Of a stretch of DNA of 27,292 bases, positions 8,233-16,921 are shown piece after piece. Source of the stretch: an uncultured Ruminococcus sp. (GTDB lineage Bacteria; Bacillota; Clostridia; Oscillospirales; Ruminococcaceae); assembly GCA_900545125.1 (NCBI GenBank), contig UQXS01000006.1, positions 1 through 27,292 of the forward strand. The letters are read 5' to 3'. The notes below the pieces were generated by a model that saw only the letters and a list, made by a program, of their open reading frames with translations, had not been told where the DNA came from and ran no database searches. The position numbers and the translations under genes were made by a program. Position 1 is the first letter of the stretch, and every line of letters starts with the position of its first letter.

Positions 8233-8261
8233 AAAAACAGCCTTAAAAAAGGCTGTTTTTT
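8233..8261 (+). terminator. Rho-independent terminator of the truA-clpE operon
   Basis: AAAAACAGCC (8233-8242) pairs perfectly with GGCTGTTTTT (8251-8260) around an eight-base loop, and the right arm ends in a T run. The A-rich left side could also allow termination from the other strand, but no opposing gene is nearby. Confidence 0.9.
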
Positions 8262-8302
8262 ATGATTTTCTACAGATTAACCCAAGAACCACCATTTACC
8301 GC

Positions 8303-8331
8303 TTTATTTTTAAAAAAAAATGATGTATAAT
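8303..8331 (+). promoter_or_regulatory. Probable sigma-A promoter of the dehydratase-activase unit
   Basis: A perfect TATAAT at 8326-8331 lies 55 bases before the start at 8386. The -35 region at correct distance is weak (TTTATT, 8303-8308). An A-run fills the spacer. The ribosome site GAGGTGTGAG follows, ending three bases before the ATG. Confidence 0.55.
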
Positions 8332-8385
8332 AGTAATGTATCAAGTTATATAATCAACAGTATGGTTTTTAATGAGGTGTGAGCA

Positions 8386-11319
8386 ATGGAAAAATTCTCT
8401 CTCGGAATAGATGTAGGTTCAACGACCGTAAAGACAGTTATAACTGACAGCGAGGGCAGTATTGTATATTCAAAATATCAGCGGCATTTTTCAAAAGTCA
8501 AGGAAACCGTGGTCGATCAGCTTAAGCTTATCCGGGCAGATTATCCCGGAAAGAGCTTTACGGTGTGCATTACAGGTTCGGCTGGTCTTGGTCTTGCTGA
8601 TTCGGCAGGAATTCCATTTGTTCAGGAGGTGCATGCTGCGTTTCTTGCAGTAAAGAAAAAGCAGCCGGACGCCGATGCCGTTATTGAACTCGGCGGCGAG
8701 GATGCAAAGATAATATTCCTGACCGGCGGCGTGGAACAGCGTATGAACGGTTCATGCGCCGGAGGTACGGGAGCTTTTATTGACCAGATGGCTACTCTCC
8801 TCGGCATAACAGCCGACGAACTCGACAGTCTTTCGCTTAATGCCCGGAAAGTCTACCCTATCGCTTCACGCTGCGGTGTTTTTGCAAAGTCCGATATACA
8901 GCCTCTTCTCAATCAGGGCGCACGCCGGGAGGATATTGCGGCAAGTATTTTTCAGGCAGTGGTAGATCAGACTGTTTCGGGTCTTGCGCAGGGACGTTCC
9001 ATTGAGGGAAAAGTCCTGTTTCTGGGCGGCCCGCTCTTCTTCCTCAAGGGACTGCGGAATGCCTTTGTAAAGACGCTGGGACTTGACAGCGATCATGCCG
9101 TATTTCCTGACGAAGCTCCTGTTTTCGTTGCCTATGGATGTTCGGTTTATGCGGCTGAAGCAGAGGATTCCTACAGTATTGATGAAATGATAAGAAAGAT
9201 CACGGAGGCAAAAGCTTCCGATGACATAGTAACGGGAGAACCGCTTTTCAGATCACAGGCGGAGTATGACGAGTTCATTGAACGCCACAGAAAGTTTGAT
9301 CTCGGTTATGCCGATATCCATACATATAAGGGCGATGCATATCTCGGAATTGATGCCGGATCTACAACGACAAAGCTTGTGCTCATTACCGGCGACGGCA
9401 GGATACTGTATCATCATTATTCTTCCAATCAGGGACAGCCTCTTGACAAGATAGCCGATCAGATAAAGTGCATATACAGAGAAATGAATCCCGGAATTGT
9501 AATAAAAAGCTCTGCTGTTACGGGCTACGGCGAAGATCTTATCAGAACGGGACTTTCCGTAGATCACGGCATCGTGGAGACTGTCGCACACTTCAAAGCT
9601 GCGGCATATTTCTGCCCGGACGTTGATTTTATCATTGACATAGGCGGTCAGGATATCAAGTGCTTCAAGATCAAGAACAAAAGCATCGACAGCATAATGC
9701 TGAACGAGGCGTGCTCGTCGGGATGCGGTTCGTTCATTCAGACATTTGCAATGGCTATGGGATACGACATAGCGGAATTTTCACAGCTGGGACTTTTCGC
9801 AGAACATCCCGTTGATCTCGGCTCACGCTGTACCGTATTCATGAACAGTTCCGTAAAACAGGCGCAGAAAGACGGCGCAACCGTTGAGGATATTTCCGCC
9901 GGACTGTCGTCGTCTATCATCAAGAACGCAGTCTACAAGGTAATACGTGCCAGATCCACTGACGAGCTTGGAAAGAATATAGTCGTTCAGGGCGGAACTT
10001 TTCTTAACGACGCTGTTCTCCGCTCATTTGAGAAAGAACTCGGCAGAAATGTAATACGTCCTGCAATATCCGGTCTTATGGGAGCTTTCGGATGCGCACT
10101 GTATGCTATGGAAAATTCCGGAAGCGAACGGTCGTCGCTTATATCAGCCGACGAACTCGCCGGCTTTGCATATACTTCACGTTCCGCAAACTGCGGAGGA
10201 TGTACGGCTCATTGTCAGCTTAACATAATCAGCTTCGGCAAGGGCAGACGCTTTATCTCCGGCAACCGCTGTGAAAAGGGCGGCGGAATGGCTCAGAAGA
10301 ATAAAGTTCCCAACTTGTACGAATATAAGTACGACAGTATCGTGAACACAGTGAAAACGCATCAGCCCAGAAAATACCGTGGAACAGTCGGACTTCCTCT
10401 TGCACTTGGATTCTACGAGCAGCTTCCGTTCTGGCATATGCTGTTCACTACACTGGGATTCCGGACGGTCATTTCGGATGAAAGTTCCCGTGCAATGTAT
10501 TATCTCGGGCAGCATACCATCCCCTCGGATACGGTCTGCTATCCGGCAAAGCTTGCTCACGGTCATATTGAGAATCTTCTTGACAAAGGCGTGGATTTCA
10601 TTTTCTATCCATGCATGAGCTACAATCTTGACGAGGGCGAAAGCGACAACCACTTTAATTGTCCGGTAGTTGCGTATTATCCCGAACTGCTGCTGGCGAA
10701 TAATCCACGTCTCAACGAGAGTAATTTTATTCATCCGTATATGGATCTGAATATAAAGAAAAATGTAGTGAAGGTACTTTCTCATACGCTTGGAAAGTAC
10801 AATATCAGAGGCAGAATTCCTGCTGCCGTTGACGCTGCATACAAGGCGCTGGAACTTTATCATGCTGATATAGCAAGCAAGGCACGGGAGATCATAGATC
10901 AGGCACGTGCGGAAAAGCGGAAGATCATTGTTCTTGCCGGACGCCCCTACCACATCGACAAGGAGATCAACCACGGAATCCATAAGCTGATAACCAGTCT
11001 TGGAATGGCTGTTATTACTGAGGACAGCGTTGCGGCTCTTGCCCATACCCCGAAGCTTGGCGTGCTGAACCAGTGGACGTATCATTCACGTCTGTACCGT
11101 GCTGCAAAATATGTGACGACGCAGCCGGATATGCAGCTTGTTCAGCTTGTTTCCTTTGGCTGCGGAATCGACGCCGTTACCGGAGACGAAGTAAGGTCTA
11201 TCCTTGAAAGTCACGGAAAGCTTTATACTCAACTTAAAATAGATGAAATCAACAATCTCGGCGCAGCAAGGATAAGGCTGAGAAGCCTCGTTGCTGCAAT
11301 GAACCAAGCCGGGAACTGA
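8386..11319 (+). CDS. Acyl-CoA dehydratase activase-related protein: two BcrA/BadF-type ATPase domains plus DUF2229
   Basis: 977 residues. ATPase domain 1 (about 1-265) starts with GIDVGSTTVKTVI and domain 2 (about 320-575) with GIDAGSTTTKLVL. Each has the cluster-binding cysteine pair of 2-hydroxyglutaryl-CoA dehydratase activators: C124 in CAGGTGAF with C163 in SRCGVF, and C443 in CSSGCGSF with C482 in SRCTVF. Both pairs are 39 residues apart, as in HgdC, where each subunit of a dimer gives two Cys to one [4Fe-4S]. A Cys cluster (NCGGCTAHC, GNRCEKG) and DUF2229 (from about 665, with IPSDTVCYPAKLAHGHIE) follow. Such activators use ATP to drive low-potential electron transfer. No classical dehydratase subunits lie in the window, so the substrate is unknown. 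It is followed after 15 bases by its likely partner. Confidence 0.88.
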   Translation: MEKFSLGIDVGSTTVKTVITDSEGSIVYSKYQRHFSKVKETVVDQLKLIRADYPGKSFTVCITGSAGLGLADSAGIPFVQEVHAAFLAVKKKQPDADAVIELGGEDAKIIFLTGGVEQRMNGSCAGGTGAFIDQMATLLGITADELDSLSLNARKVYPIASRCGVFAKSDIQPLLNQGARREDIAASIFQAVVDQTVSGLAQGRSIEGKVLFLGGPLFFLKGLRNAFVKTLGLDSDHAVFPDEAPVFVAYGCSVYAAEAEDSYSIDEMIRKITEAKASDDIVTGEPLFRSQAEYDEFIERHRKFDLGYADIHTYKGDAYLGIDAGSTTTKLVLITGDGRILYHHYSSNQGQPLDKIADQIKCIYREMNPGIVIKSSAVTGYGEDLIRTGLSVDHGIVETVAHFKAAAYFCPDVDFIIDIGGQDIKCFKIKNKSIDSIMLNEACSSGCGSFIQTFAMAMGYDIAEFSQLGLFAEHPVDLGSRCTVFMNSSVKQAQKDGATVEDISAGLSSSIIKNAVYKVIRARSTDELGKNIVVQGGTFLNDAVLRSFEKELGRNVIRPAISGLMGAFGCALYAMENSGSERSSLISADELAGFAYTSRSANCGGCTAHCQLNIISFGKGRRFISGNRCEKGGGMAQKNKVPNLYEYKYDSIVNTVKTHQPRKYRGTVGLPLALGFYEQLPFWHMLFTTLGFRTVISDESSRAMYYLGQHTIPSDTVCYPAKLAHGHIENLLDKGVDFIFYPCMSYNLDEGESDNHFNCPVVAYYPELLLANNPRLNESNFIHPYMDLNIKKNVVKVLSHTLGKYNIRGRIPAAVDAAYKALELYHADIASKAREIIDQARAEKRKIIVLAGRPYHIDKEINHGIHKLITSLGMAVITEDSVAALAHTPKLGVLNQWTYHSRLYRAAKYVTTQPDMQLVQLVSFGCGIDAVTGDEVRSILESHGKLYTQLKIDEINNLGAARIRLRSLVAAMNQAGN

Positions 11320-11334
11320 CAGGAGGTATTTAAA

Positions 11335-12570
11335 TTGTCCGGATATACGATTTTTACCGAGGAAATGAAAAAAACGCATACTATCCTCGTTCCCGATATG
11401 CTGCCCGTTCATTTCAGGCTGTTCATTGACATATTTGAAGCAGAGGGATATAAAATGGAGCTTCTTCAGAACGATTCACGCTCCGTTGTTGACGAGGGAC
11501 TGAAAAACGTTCATAACGATGCCTGCTATCCTGCGCTGCTTGTTATCGGACAGTTTATGGATGCTCTCAAAAGCGGAAAGTATGATCCCGACCATACGGC
11601 GCTGCTTATCACCCAGACCGGCGGCGGCTGCCGTGCATCGAATTATATTCATCTGCTCAGAAAGGCAGTGGATAAGAATTTTCCGCAGGTGCCTGTAGTA
11701 TCGCTGAATTTCAGCGGACTTGAAAAGGACAGCGCATTCAGGATAACGCCGAAGGTCTTTATAAAACTGCTTTATGCGGTGCTTTACGGCGATCTTCTCA
11801 TGACTTGCTACAACAAATGCAGAGCCTATGAGATAAATAAGGGCGACTCTGAAATAATACTGACAAAATGGCAGAAGCGTCTGGGAAATATTTTCCGCAA
11901 GGGAAGCAATATGTATCTGAAAACAAAGAAGGTCTATGTTGATATCCTCAACGATTTTGCAGCTATAAAGCTCAGCGGTGAAAAAAAGATACGTGTCGGC
12001 ATCGTGGGAGAGATCTACGTCAAGTATTCTCCCCTTGCCAATAATCATCTTGAGGATTTCCTTATTTCTGAGGGATGCGAGCCTGTCGTTCCGTCGCTGC
12101 TGGAATTTGTAATGTATACGGCTTCCGCTGTTTTCAATAATGCAGAGATCTACGACCATAAGACAAAGACAACACGCTTTTATAAGCTTGCTTACAAGCT
12201 GGTTTACGCCAAGCAGAAAGAACTTATCGAAGTAATGAAAGAACACGGTTCTTTTGAACCTCCGCACGATTTTGAATATCTGCGCAGTCTGGCGGATAAA
12301 TATATCAATCAGGGAGTCGTAATGGGAGAGGGCTGGCTTATCCCGGCAGAAATGGCTGCTCTGGCAAAATCGGGAGTGGAGAATATCATCTGCGCCCAGC
12401 CGTTCGGGTGTCTGCCGAATCATATTGTTGCAAAGGGAATGTCACGTGCAATCAAGCAGGATAACCCCAATGCCAATATTGTTGCTATCGACTACGACCC
12501 GGGAGCTACCAGAGTAAATCAGGAAAACAGAATAAAACTCATGCTTGCCAATGCAAAGGCAGCAAAGTAA
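11335..12570 (+). CDS. Dehydratase D-component-like Fe-S protein, partner of the preceding activase
   Basis: 411 residues from a TTG placed correctly behind AGGAGG. The sequence resembles the C-terminal domain that relatives carry fused to the activase/DUF2229 protein, a HgdB-like (2-hydroxyacyl-CoA dehydratase D-component) fold. Candidate cluster ligands are C64 in HNDACYPALL, C99 in TGGGCRASNY, and C353 and C359 in CAQPFGCLPNHIV. It therefore probably receives electrons from the upstream ATPase within one complex. The gap, the separate ribosome site and a proper stop in the upstream gene show two real genes rather than a frameshifted fusion. The biochemical reaction is unknown. A hairpin terminator follows at 12587. 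Confidence 0.8.
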   Translation: MSGYTIFTEEMKKTHTILVPDMLPVHFRLFIDIFEAEGYKMELLQNDSRSVVDEGLKNVHNDACYPALLVIGQFMDALKSGKYDPDHTALLITQTGGGCRASNYIHLLRKAVDKNFPQVPVVSLNFSGLEKDSAFRITPKVFIKLLYAVLYGDLLMTCYNKCRAYEINKGDSEIILTKWQKRLGNIFRKGSNMYLKTKKVYVDILNDFAAIKLSGEKKIRVGIVGEIYVKYSPLANNHLEDFLISEGCEPVVPSLLEFVMYTASAVFNNAEIYDHKTKTTRFYKLAYKLVYAKQKELIEVMKEHGSFEPPHDFEYLRSLADKYINQGVVMGEGWLIPAEMAALAKSGVENIICAQPFGCLPNHIVAKGMSRAIKQDNPNANIVAIDYDPGATRVNQENRIKLMLANAKAAK

Positions 12571-12586
12571 GAAGGCTGTATTAATG

Positions 12587-12625
12587 CCGCCTCTTCGGAA
12601 AACATCCGTAGAGGCGGTTATCTTT
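12587..12625 (+). terminator. Hairpin terminator after the dehydratase-activase unit
   Basis: CCGCCTCT (12587-12594) pairs perfectly with AGAGGCGG (12610-12617), with a further CGGA / TCCG pair inside (12596-12599, 12605-12608). The T-rich tail (TTATCTTT) is imperfect but adequate. Confidence 0.75.
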
Positions 12626-12674
12626 AAGTAACAAGATATAATTATTACAAATTGAAACACATGAAAAAATTGTA

Positions 12675-12703
12675 TTGACAAGTGAAAAAAATCGTTGTAC
12701 AAT
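12675..12703 (+). promoter_or_regulatory. Strong sigma-A promoter of the MBOAT-SGNH operon
   Basis: TTGACA (12675-12680), a 17-bp spacer and TACAAT (12698-12703). The predicted RNA begins near 12710, directly before a small hairpin ACCGT / ACGGT (12713-12717, 12724-12728). The rest of the 65-base leader is A-rich and ends in the ribosome site AAAGGGG. Confidence 0.85.
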
Positions 12704-12775
12704 AATAATATAACCGTGAAAAAACGGTGAAAAGAGAAAAAAATAAGAGAACAAAAGAAATAAAGGGGTAGTATA

Positions 12776-14167
12776 ATGGTATTCAGCAGTTTGGAGTTTA
12801 TTTTTATATTCCTGCCTGCATTTTTTATAGCTTATGCACTTTCGCCTGCTAAATACAAGAACACTGTGATTTTGACGGGAAGTGTTATTTTTTATGGTCT
12901 TGGCGTAGGAAAAGCCATATATATCTGGCTTTTCCTGCTTACAATGCTGTTTAATTTCATTGTTGGTCAATTTATTGATAATTTTCGGCGAGCGGGGAAA
13001 TTCTGGCTTACATTCGGCGTCATTTTTAATTTCTGGTGGCTGATCTTTTTTAAGTACTGGGGATTCGGTACTGAAAATATCAATTCACTTTTTCATACCG
13101 GTCTTACCGTTAAAAATATCATTCTTCCGATCGGAATAAGTTTCTATACATTCCAGAATGTTTCATACATTGCTGATGTCTACATGAAAAAAACAAGAGC
13201 AGAGAAAAATTTTATAAATTACGGAGCGTATATCAGTATGTTTCCGCAGCTTATAGCCGGCCCTATCGTTACTTATGAAAAGGTAGCCTTACAGCTCAGG
13301 CAGCGGACGCACAGCGCAAAAAAAGTTGAGGACGGTCTTAAAACTTTTACCATAGGTCTTGGATATAAGGTGCTCCTTGCCAATCAGATCTCCGGATTGT
13401 GGAAGGATATTGCAACAATTGGTTTTGGGTCTATATCCTCGAAACTTGCATGGATGGGAGCTTTTGCCTACTCGTTCCAGCTCTATTTCGATTTCTGCGG
13501 CTACTCCCTCATGGCGATAGGTCTTGGCAGAATAATGGGATTTGAACTGCCCAGAAACTTTAATCATCCGTATATTTCCAAAACAATGACAGAATTCTGG
13601 CGGCGCTGGCATATCACTCTGGGGTCATGGTTCAGGGAATATATCTATATTCCCCTTGGCGGAAACAGACGTGGAAAATTCGCTATGCTGCGCAACACTT
13701 TTGCAGTCTGGCTCTTTACCGGTCTATGGCACGGGGCAAGCTGGAACTTCATTGTATGGGGACTGGTTCTGTTCGGGATAATCATGCTGGAGAAGTTTGC
13801 CATCGGCGATTTCCTGAACAGGCACGCAGTGATAGGTCATGCATGGATGATACTTATTATTCCCCTTACATGGCTTATTTTTGCCATTACAGATTTTAAG
13901 GAACTGGGAGTGTATCTTAGCCGTCTGCTGCCGTTCACTCACGATACAAAGACTGAGCTTTTTAAGGGAGACTATTTAAAATACTGGAAAATTTATTCTA
14001 AATATTTTATAGCCGGCGTGATATTCTCAACGCCTCTTCCGGGTATGATATATAAAAAAATTAAGAATTCGGTGTTCTGCGCCCTGCTGCTGCTGACGGT
14101 ATTCTGGGCGTCGGTATACTGTATGTATAAAGGAATGGATGATCCGTTCATGTATTTCCGCTTCTGA
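12776..14167 (+). CDS. MBOAT-family membrane-bound O-acyltransferase (AlgI/DltB-like)
   Basis: 463 residues with many membrane helices. MBOAT enzymes move acyl groups across or onto extracytoplasmic targets, usually acetyl groups onto exopolysaccharide or D-alanine onto teichoic acid. Diagnostic stretches are FWRRWHITLGSWFREYIYIP, LGGNRRG and LWHGASWNFIVWG, where the invariant His is residue 319. The N-terminus MVFSSLEFIFIFLPAF is typical of the AlgI branch. The ATG at 12776 is preceded by AAAGGGG at good spacing and by a near-consensus promoter. An SGNH hydrolase gene follows after 15 bases, the usual pairing for polysaccharide O-acetylation. No dltA or dltC is present, so acetylation of a surface polymer is more likely than D-alanylation, but this is inference. 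Confidence 0.92.
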   Translation: MVFSSLEFIFIFLPAFFIAYALSPAKYKNTVILTGSVIFYGLGVGKAIYIWLFLLTMLFNFIVGQFIDNFRRAGKFWLTFGVIFNFWWLIFFKYWGFGTENINSLFHTGLTVKNIILPIGISFYTFQNVSYIADVYMKKTRAEKNFINYGAYISMFPQLIAGPIVTYEKVALQLRQRTHSAKKVEDGLKTFTIGLGYKVLLANQISGLWKDIATIGFGSISSKLAWMGAFAYSFQLYFDFCGYSLMAIGLGRIMGFELPRNFNHPYISKTMTEFWRRWHITLGSWFREYIYIPLGGNRRGKFAMLRNTFAVWLFTGLWHGASWNFIVWGLVLFGIIMLEKFAIGDFLNRHAVIGHAWMILIIPLTWLIFAITDFKELGVYLSRLLPFTHDTKTELFKGDYLKYWKIYSKYFIAGVIFSTPLPGMIYKKIKNSVFCALLLLTVFWASVYCMYKGMDDPFMYFRF

Positions 14168-14182
14168 TTAAAGGAGACAAAA

Positions 14183-15070
14183 ATGAATAAATTCAAGCAA
14201 TGTACATATACAATGATACTTATATTTACGTGCTTTATTGCATCGCCGATGATCTTCAAACAGATTTAGACGACAAGCGCAGAAAAGAAAAAAGAAAATA
14301 AGGCAAATATAGCTGATATAGACATACGCAAGGGTTATAACGAAGGGGCAGAAACCCCTTCTGACGATGCTTGTGTTCCGGGAACTTCCGGCAGTATAGT
14401 TCCGCAGAATCCGTCGGCAGGAGCTTCTGAGACGAGTTCCGGTTCGGTTATATTCAATCCCCCTTCATCGGAAACATCATCGTCAGTACAGGTTAATTTT
14501 GTTCCGGCTGACTATTCCTATTTTGATAATGCGCTGTTTATCGGTGATTCACGTACAGTGGGAATCCGGGATTACGGTTCTCTGGGTAATGCAGACTTCT
14601 TCTGCCGTGAGGGTCTGAGCACAGGTGATGCGAAAAATTCGTCTGCCTCTTATGGCGAGGGTGATCTTGGAAGTATGCTGTCCTCCGGTAAATATAAGAA
14701 AATTTATATTATGCTCGGCATAAACGAGATAGGCAACGATTTCGACAGTACTTTTGCCAATTACAAGGCACTTCTGGAAAACGTTCTTGCCAAAGCACCG
14801 GATGCTGTGGTTTATTTGCAGGCAAATATGCACGTCACCGGTGATGCCCAGACATCTTCCATCAACAACGAGAGAATAAATGAGCTTAACCGGCGTATTA
14901 ATACGCTTGCCGATAATAATAAGGTTTTCTATATAGACATAAATCCTGTTTTTGATGATAAAGACGGAAATCTTGAAGCCGGATACACCAGCGACGGCGT
15001 TCATGTTATGGGTGCTATATATCAGGACTGGAGTGAGTGGTTCTGTCTTTATACCGTTCCGGGCACATAA
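14183..15070 (+). pseudogene. SGNH/GDSL-type hydrolase interrupted by an in-frame amber codon at position 29
   Basis: Starting from the ATG at 14183, behind AAAGGAG at six bases, the frame gives a hydrophobic signal/anchor (MNKFKQCTYTMILIFTCFIA...). It then meets TAG at 14267-14269 and continues in the same frame without another stop to 15070. The total is 295 codons counting the TAG. Downstream are a low-complexity Ser/Pro/Gly linker (about 30-110) and an SGNH domain: Ser123 in IGDSRTVG, Asn181 in LGINEIG, and Asp271/His274 in SDGVH. All catalytic blocks survive. No in-frame start with a ribosome site lies between the TAG and the GDS motif; the first GTG (14558) is already past the nucleophile. 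It is therefore a fresh nonsense allele (CAG to TAG is one transition), a readthrough site, or a base error. It would normally act with the upstream MBOAT protein. Confidence 0.8.
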
Positions 15071-15076
15071 AAAATT

Positions 15077-15110
15077 CCCGTATTCCTTTGTTGGAATACG
15101 GGGATTTTTT
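15077..15110. terminator. Bidirectional terminator between the convergent SGNH and MBL genes
   Basis: CCCGTATTCC (15077-15086) pairs perfectly with GGAATACGGG (15093-15102) around a six-base loop. A T run follows on the plus strand (15105-15110), and the A run at 15069-15074 supplies one for the minus strand. The right end touches the TAA of the metallo-beta-lactamase gene (15109-15111). Confidence 0.9.
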
Positions 15111-16707
15111 ATAGCTGCCATTCGTCGCAAAGCTGATTGATAATATCCGTCAGACTGCGCATATCGGCGTTGGTTCTGCCCTCGGAGTTCCTTATAAGAT
15201 CTGTCAGACGCTGAGAGGCTTCTGTAAGACGAGCATAGCATTCGCTCATATTAGCCGTATTGCGTTTCTTTTTCGGTATCAGAACAGGAGCGGCATCTAT
15301 AGTTACTGCGCCCTCCGCAAGATCAAATTCTGCACCGCTGTAGGGAGCATATACATCTGCGCCGAGATCGGTGCGCAGACGTTCCGCAAGAGCTTCGGCG
15401 GAAGAGTAATCCCCGTGATTCACAAAGAATTTCTTTACGCCGGAAACAGCTTTCGCCCATTTTATCAGACCGTTTGCGTCGGCATGACCGCTTACACCGG
15501 GAAGCTGCATGATCTGAGCGGCAACATTTATTGATTCGCCGAATATCCGGACTTTTTTTGCTCCCTCGATAAGGCTGCGTCCCAAGGTGTTGCCAGCCTG
15601 ATAACCTACAAAAAGCACGGTACATTCTTTTCTCCACAGATTATGTTTCAGGTGATGCTTGATGCGTCCTGCCTCGCACATACCGCTTGCGGAGATAATT
15701 ACTTTGGGGCGCATGTCGCTGTTTATAGCTCTGGAATCGTCGCTTGTAACGGTTCTTATAAGATTTTCAAAGGATATGGGATTGATTCCCTGCCGTACAT
15801 AGGAAAGAGCCTCTTCATCGTAGCAGCTTTCACGGTTGCTTATAAAAATATCCGTGGCTTCGTTGGCAAGCGGACTGTCCACGTAAACCGGAAAGTCATC
15901 GTGACCGGAAATCAGCTTCTGATCCTTGATTTTCCTGATAAAATAAAGCATTTCCTGTGTTCTGCCGACGGCGAATGAGGGGATTATCACGTTTCCGCCA
16001 CGGTCAAAGGTTTTCTGGAGAACTTCTGCAAGAGCCGTCACGTAATCAGCCGGTTTGTTGTGGAGCCTGTTTCCGTAGGTCGATTCGATAACCGCATAGT
16101 CGGCGGAATCAATGAACTGCGGATCACGGATAAGGGGCTGATCTGTATTGCCGATGTCGCCGGAGAAAACGATTTTTCTTGTAATTCCGTTTTCGGTGAT
16201 GGTCAGGATAATGCTGGACGATCCTAATAGATGTCCCGCGTCACGGAAAGTAACGGTTATTCCGTCGCATATATCCGCAGGGGAATCGTATTTATGAGGG
16301 ATGAAAAGTTCAATTGCCGCAAGTGCGTCCTCCATGGTATAGAGGGGGACAAATTCCTCGCTTCCTTTTCTTTTGCCCTTTCTGTTGCGCCATTCTGCTT
16401 CAAATTCCTGTATATGTGCGCTGTCACGGAGCATAACGCTGCATAGGTTCGATGTGGCTTCGGTTGCATGGATCTCTCCGCTGAATCCTCCCGAAGCGAG
16501 AAGCGGAAGCAGACCGGAATGGTCGATATGGGCATGGGTTAGCAGAACAAAGTCGATATTTGCCGGAGCAGTGGGGATCTTTACATTTTCGTAAATATCC
16601 TCTCCTTGCTGCATTCCGAAATCCACAAGGAACTTTTTTCCGCAGGCTTCAATATATGTACAGCTTCCCGTAACTTCATGGGTGGCTCCGATGAACGTCA
16701 TTTTCAT
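15109..16707 (-). CDS. Beta-CASP metallo-beta-lactamase-fold hydrolase (YSH1/RNA-specificity type)
   Basis: 532 residues on the minus strand. Enzymes of this family cut RNA through a two-zinc centre, and many bacterial members are annotated as MBL-fold RNA-specificity hydrolases. Zinc ligands are visible in THAHIDHSG (H58, H60, D62, H63), DAGHLLGS and FSGDIGN. The beta-CASP region shows VIESTYGNR, IPSFAVGRTQEM, the metal-site motif SGHAD, and FVNHGD near the end of the core. A charged C-terminal extension (about 465-532) follows. The ATG at 16707 has AGAGG eight bases ahead; an ATG two codons later is possible. The gene has its own promoter, divergent from glmM. The RNA target is unknown. Confidence 0.88.
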   Translation of the reverse strand: MKMTFIGATHEVTGSCTYIEACGKKFLVDFGMQQGEDIYENVKIPTAPANIDFVLLTHAHIDHSGLLPLLASGGFSGEIHATEATSNLCSVMLRDSAHIQEFEAEWRNRKGKRKGSEEFVPLYTMEDALAAIELFIPHKYDSPADICDGITVTFRDAGHLLGSSSIILTITENGITRKIVFSGDIGNTDQPLIRDPQFIDSADYAVIESTYGNRLHNKPADYVTALAEVLQKTFDRGGNVIIPSFAVGRTQEMLYFIRKIKDQKLISGHDDFPVYVDSPLANEATDIFISNRESCYDEEALSYVRQGINPISFENLIRTVTSDDSRAINSDMRPKVIISASGMCEAGRIKHHLKHNLWRKECTVLFVGYQAGNTLGRSLIEGAKKVRIFGESINVAAQIMQLPGVSGHADANGLIKWAKAVSGVKKFFVNHGDYSSAEALAERLRTDLGADVYAPYSGAEFDLAEGAVTIDAAPVLIPKKKRNTANMSECYARLTEASQRLTDLIRNSEGRTNADMRSLTDIINQLCDEWQL

Positions 16708-16766
16708 AGAAAAAACCTCTGCTTTCGTGGAGGGTCATGTCAGACCTCCGATATGATTCTATTGAT

Positions 16767-16795
16767 ATTATATCACAAAAAATTATGATTGTCCA
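16767..16795 (-). promoter_or_regulatory. Sigma-A promoter for the beta-CASP hydrolase gene (minus strand)
   Basis: Read on the minus strand: TGGACA (16795-16790), 17-bp spacer, TATAAT (16772-16767). The leader RNA contains GGAGG ... CCTCC arms (around 16749-16729) that could form a hairpin ahead of the true ribosome site. Confidence 0.8.
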
Positions 16796-16838
16796 TAGTT
16801 TTTTTATGCAAAATTGTGCGATTATTTAAAAAAAGCCA

Positions 16839-16867
16839 TTGACTATAGACGAAATAAATGATATAAT
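16839..16867 (+). promoter_or_regulatory. Sigma-A promoter of the glmM transcript
   Basis: TTGACT (16839-16844), 17-bp spacer, TATAAT (16862-16867). A small hairpin based on CCGG / CCGG (16877-16892) lies at the expected 5' end of the RNA. The region between this and the minus-strand promoter is only about 45 bp, so the two promoters may influence each other. Confidence 0.85.
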
Positions 16868-16921
16868 TATATATAACCGGGGAAATTTCCGGCAAATATA
16901 TAATGTTAGGAGTATAGAGAT

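Noticed and set aside
11320..11334. Possible frameshift splitting a fused activase/D-component gene
   Set aside because: The upstream gene ends with a normal stop, and AGGAGG plus a correctly spaced TTG precede the second gene, so they are two genuine genes.
12580..12590. Second copy of the ATTAATGCC arm seen at 8161
   Set aside because: Only about nine bases match, there is no matching right arm, and the stretch belongs to the approach to a different terminator.
14267..14269. Genome-wide reassignment of TAG to an amino acid
   Set aside because: The lipoprotein gene at 7496-8158 ends in TAG at a sensible place, and no other gene in the window needs TAG to be read through.
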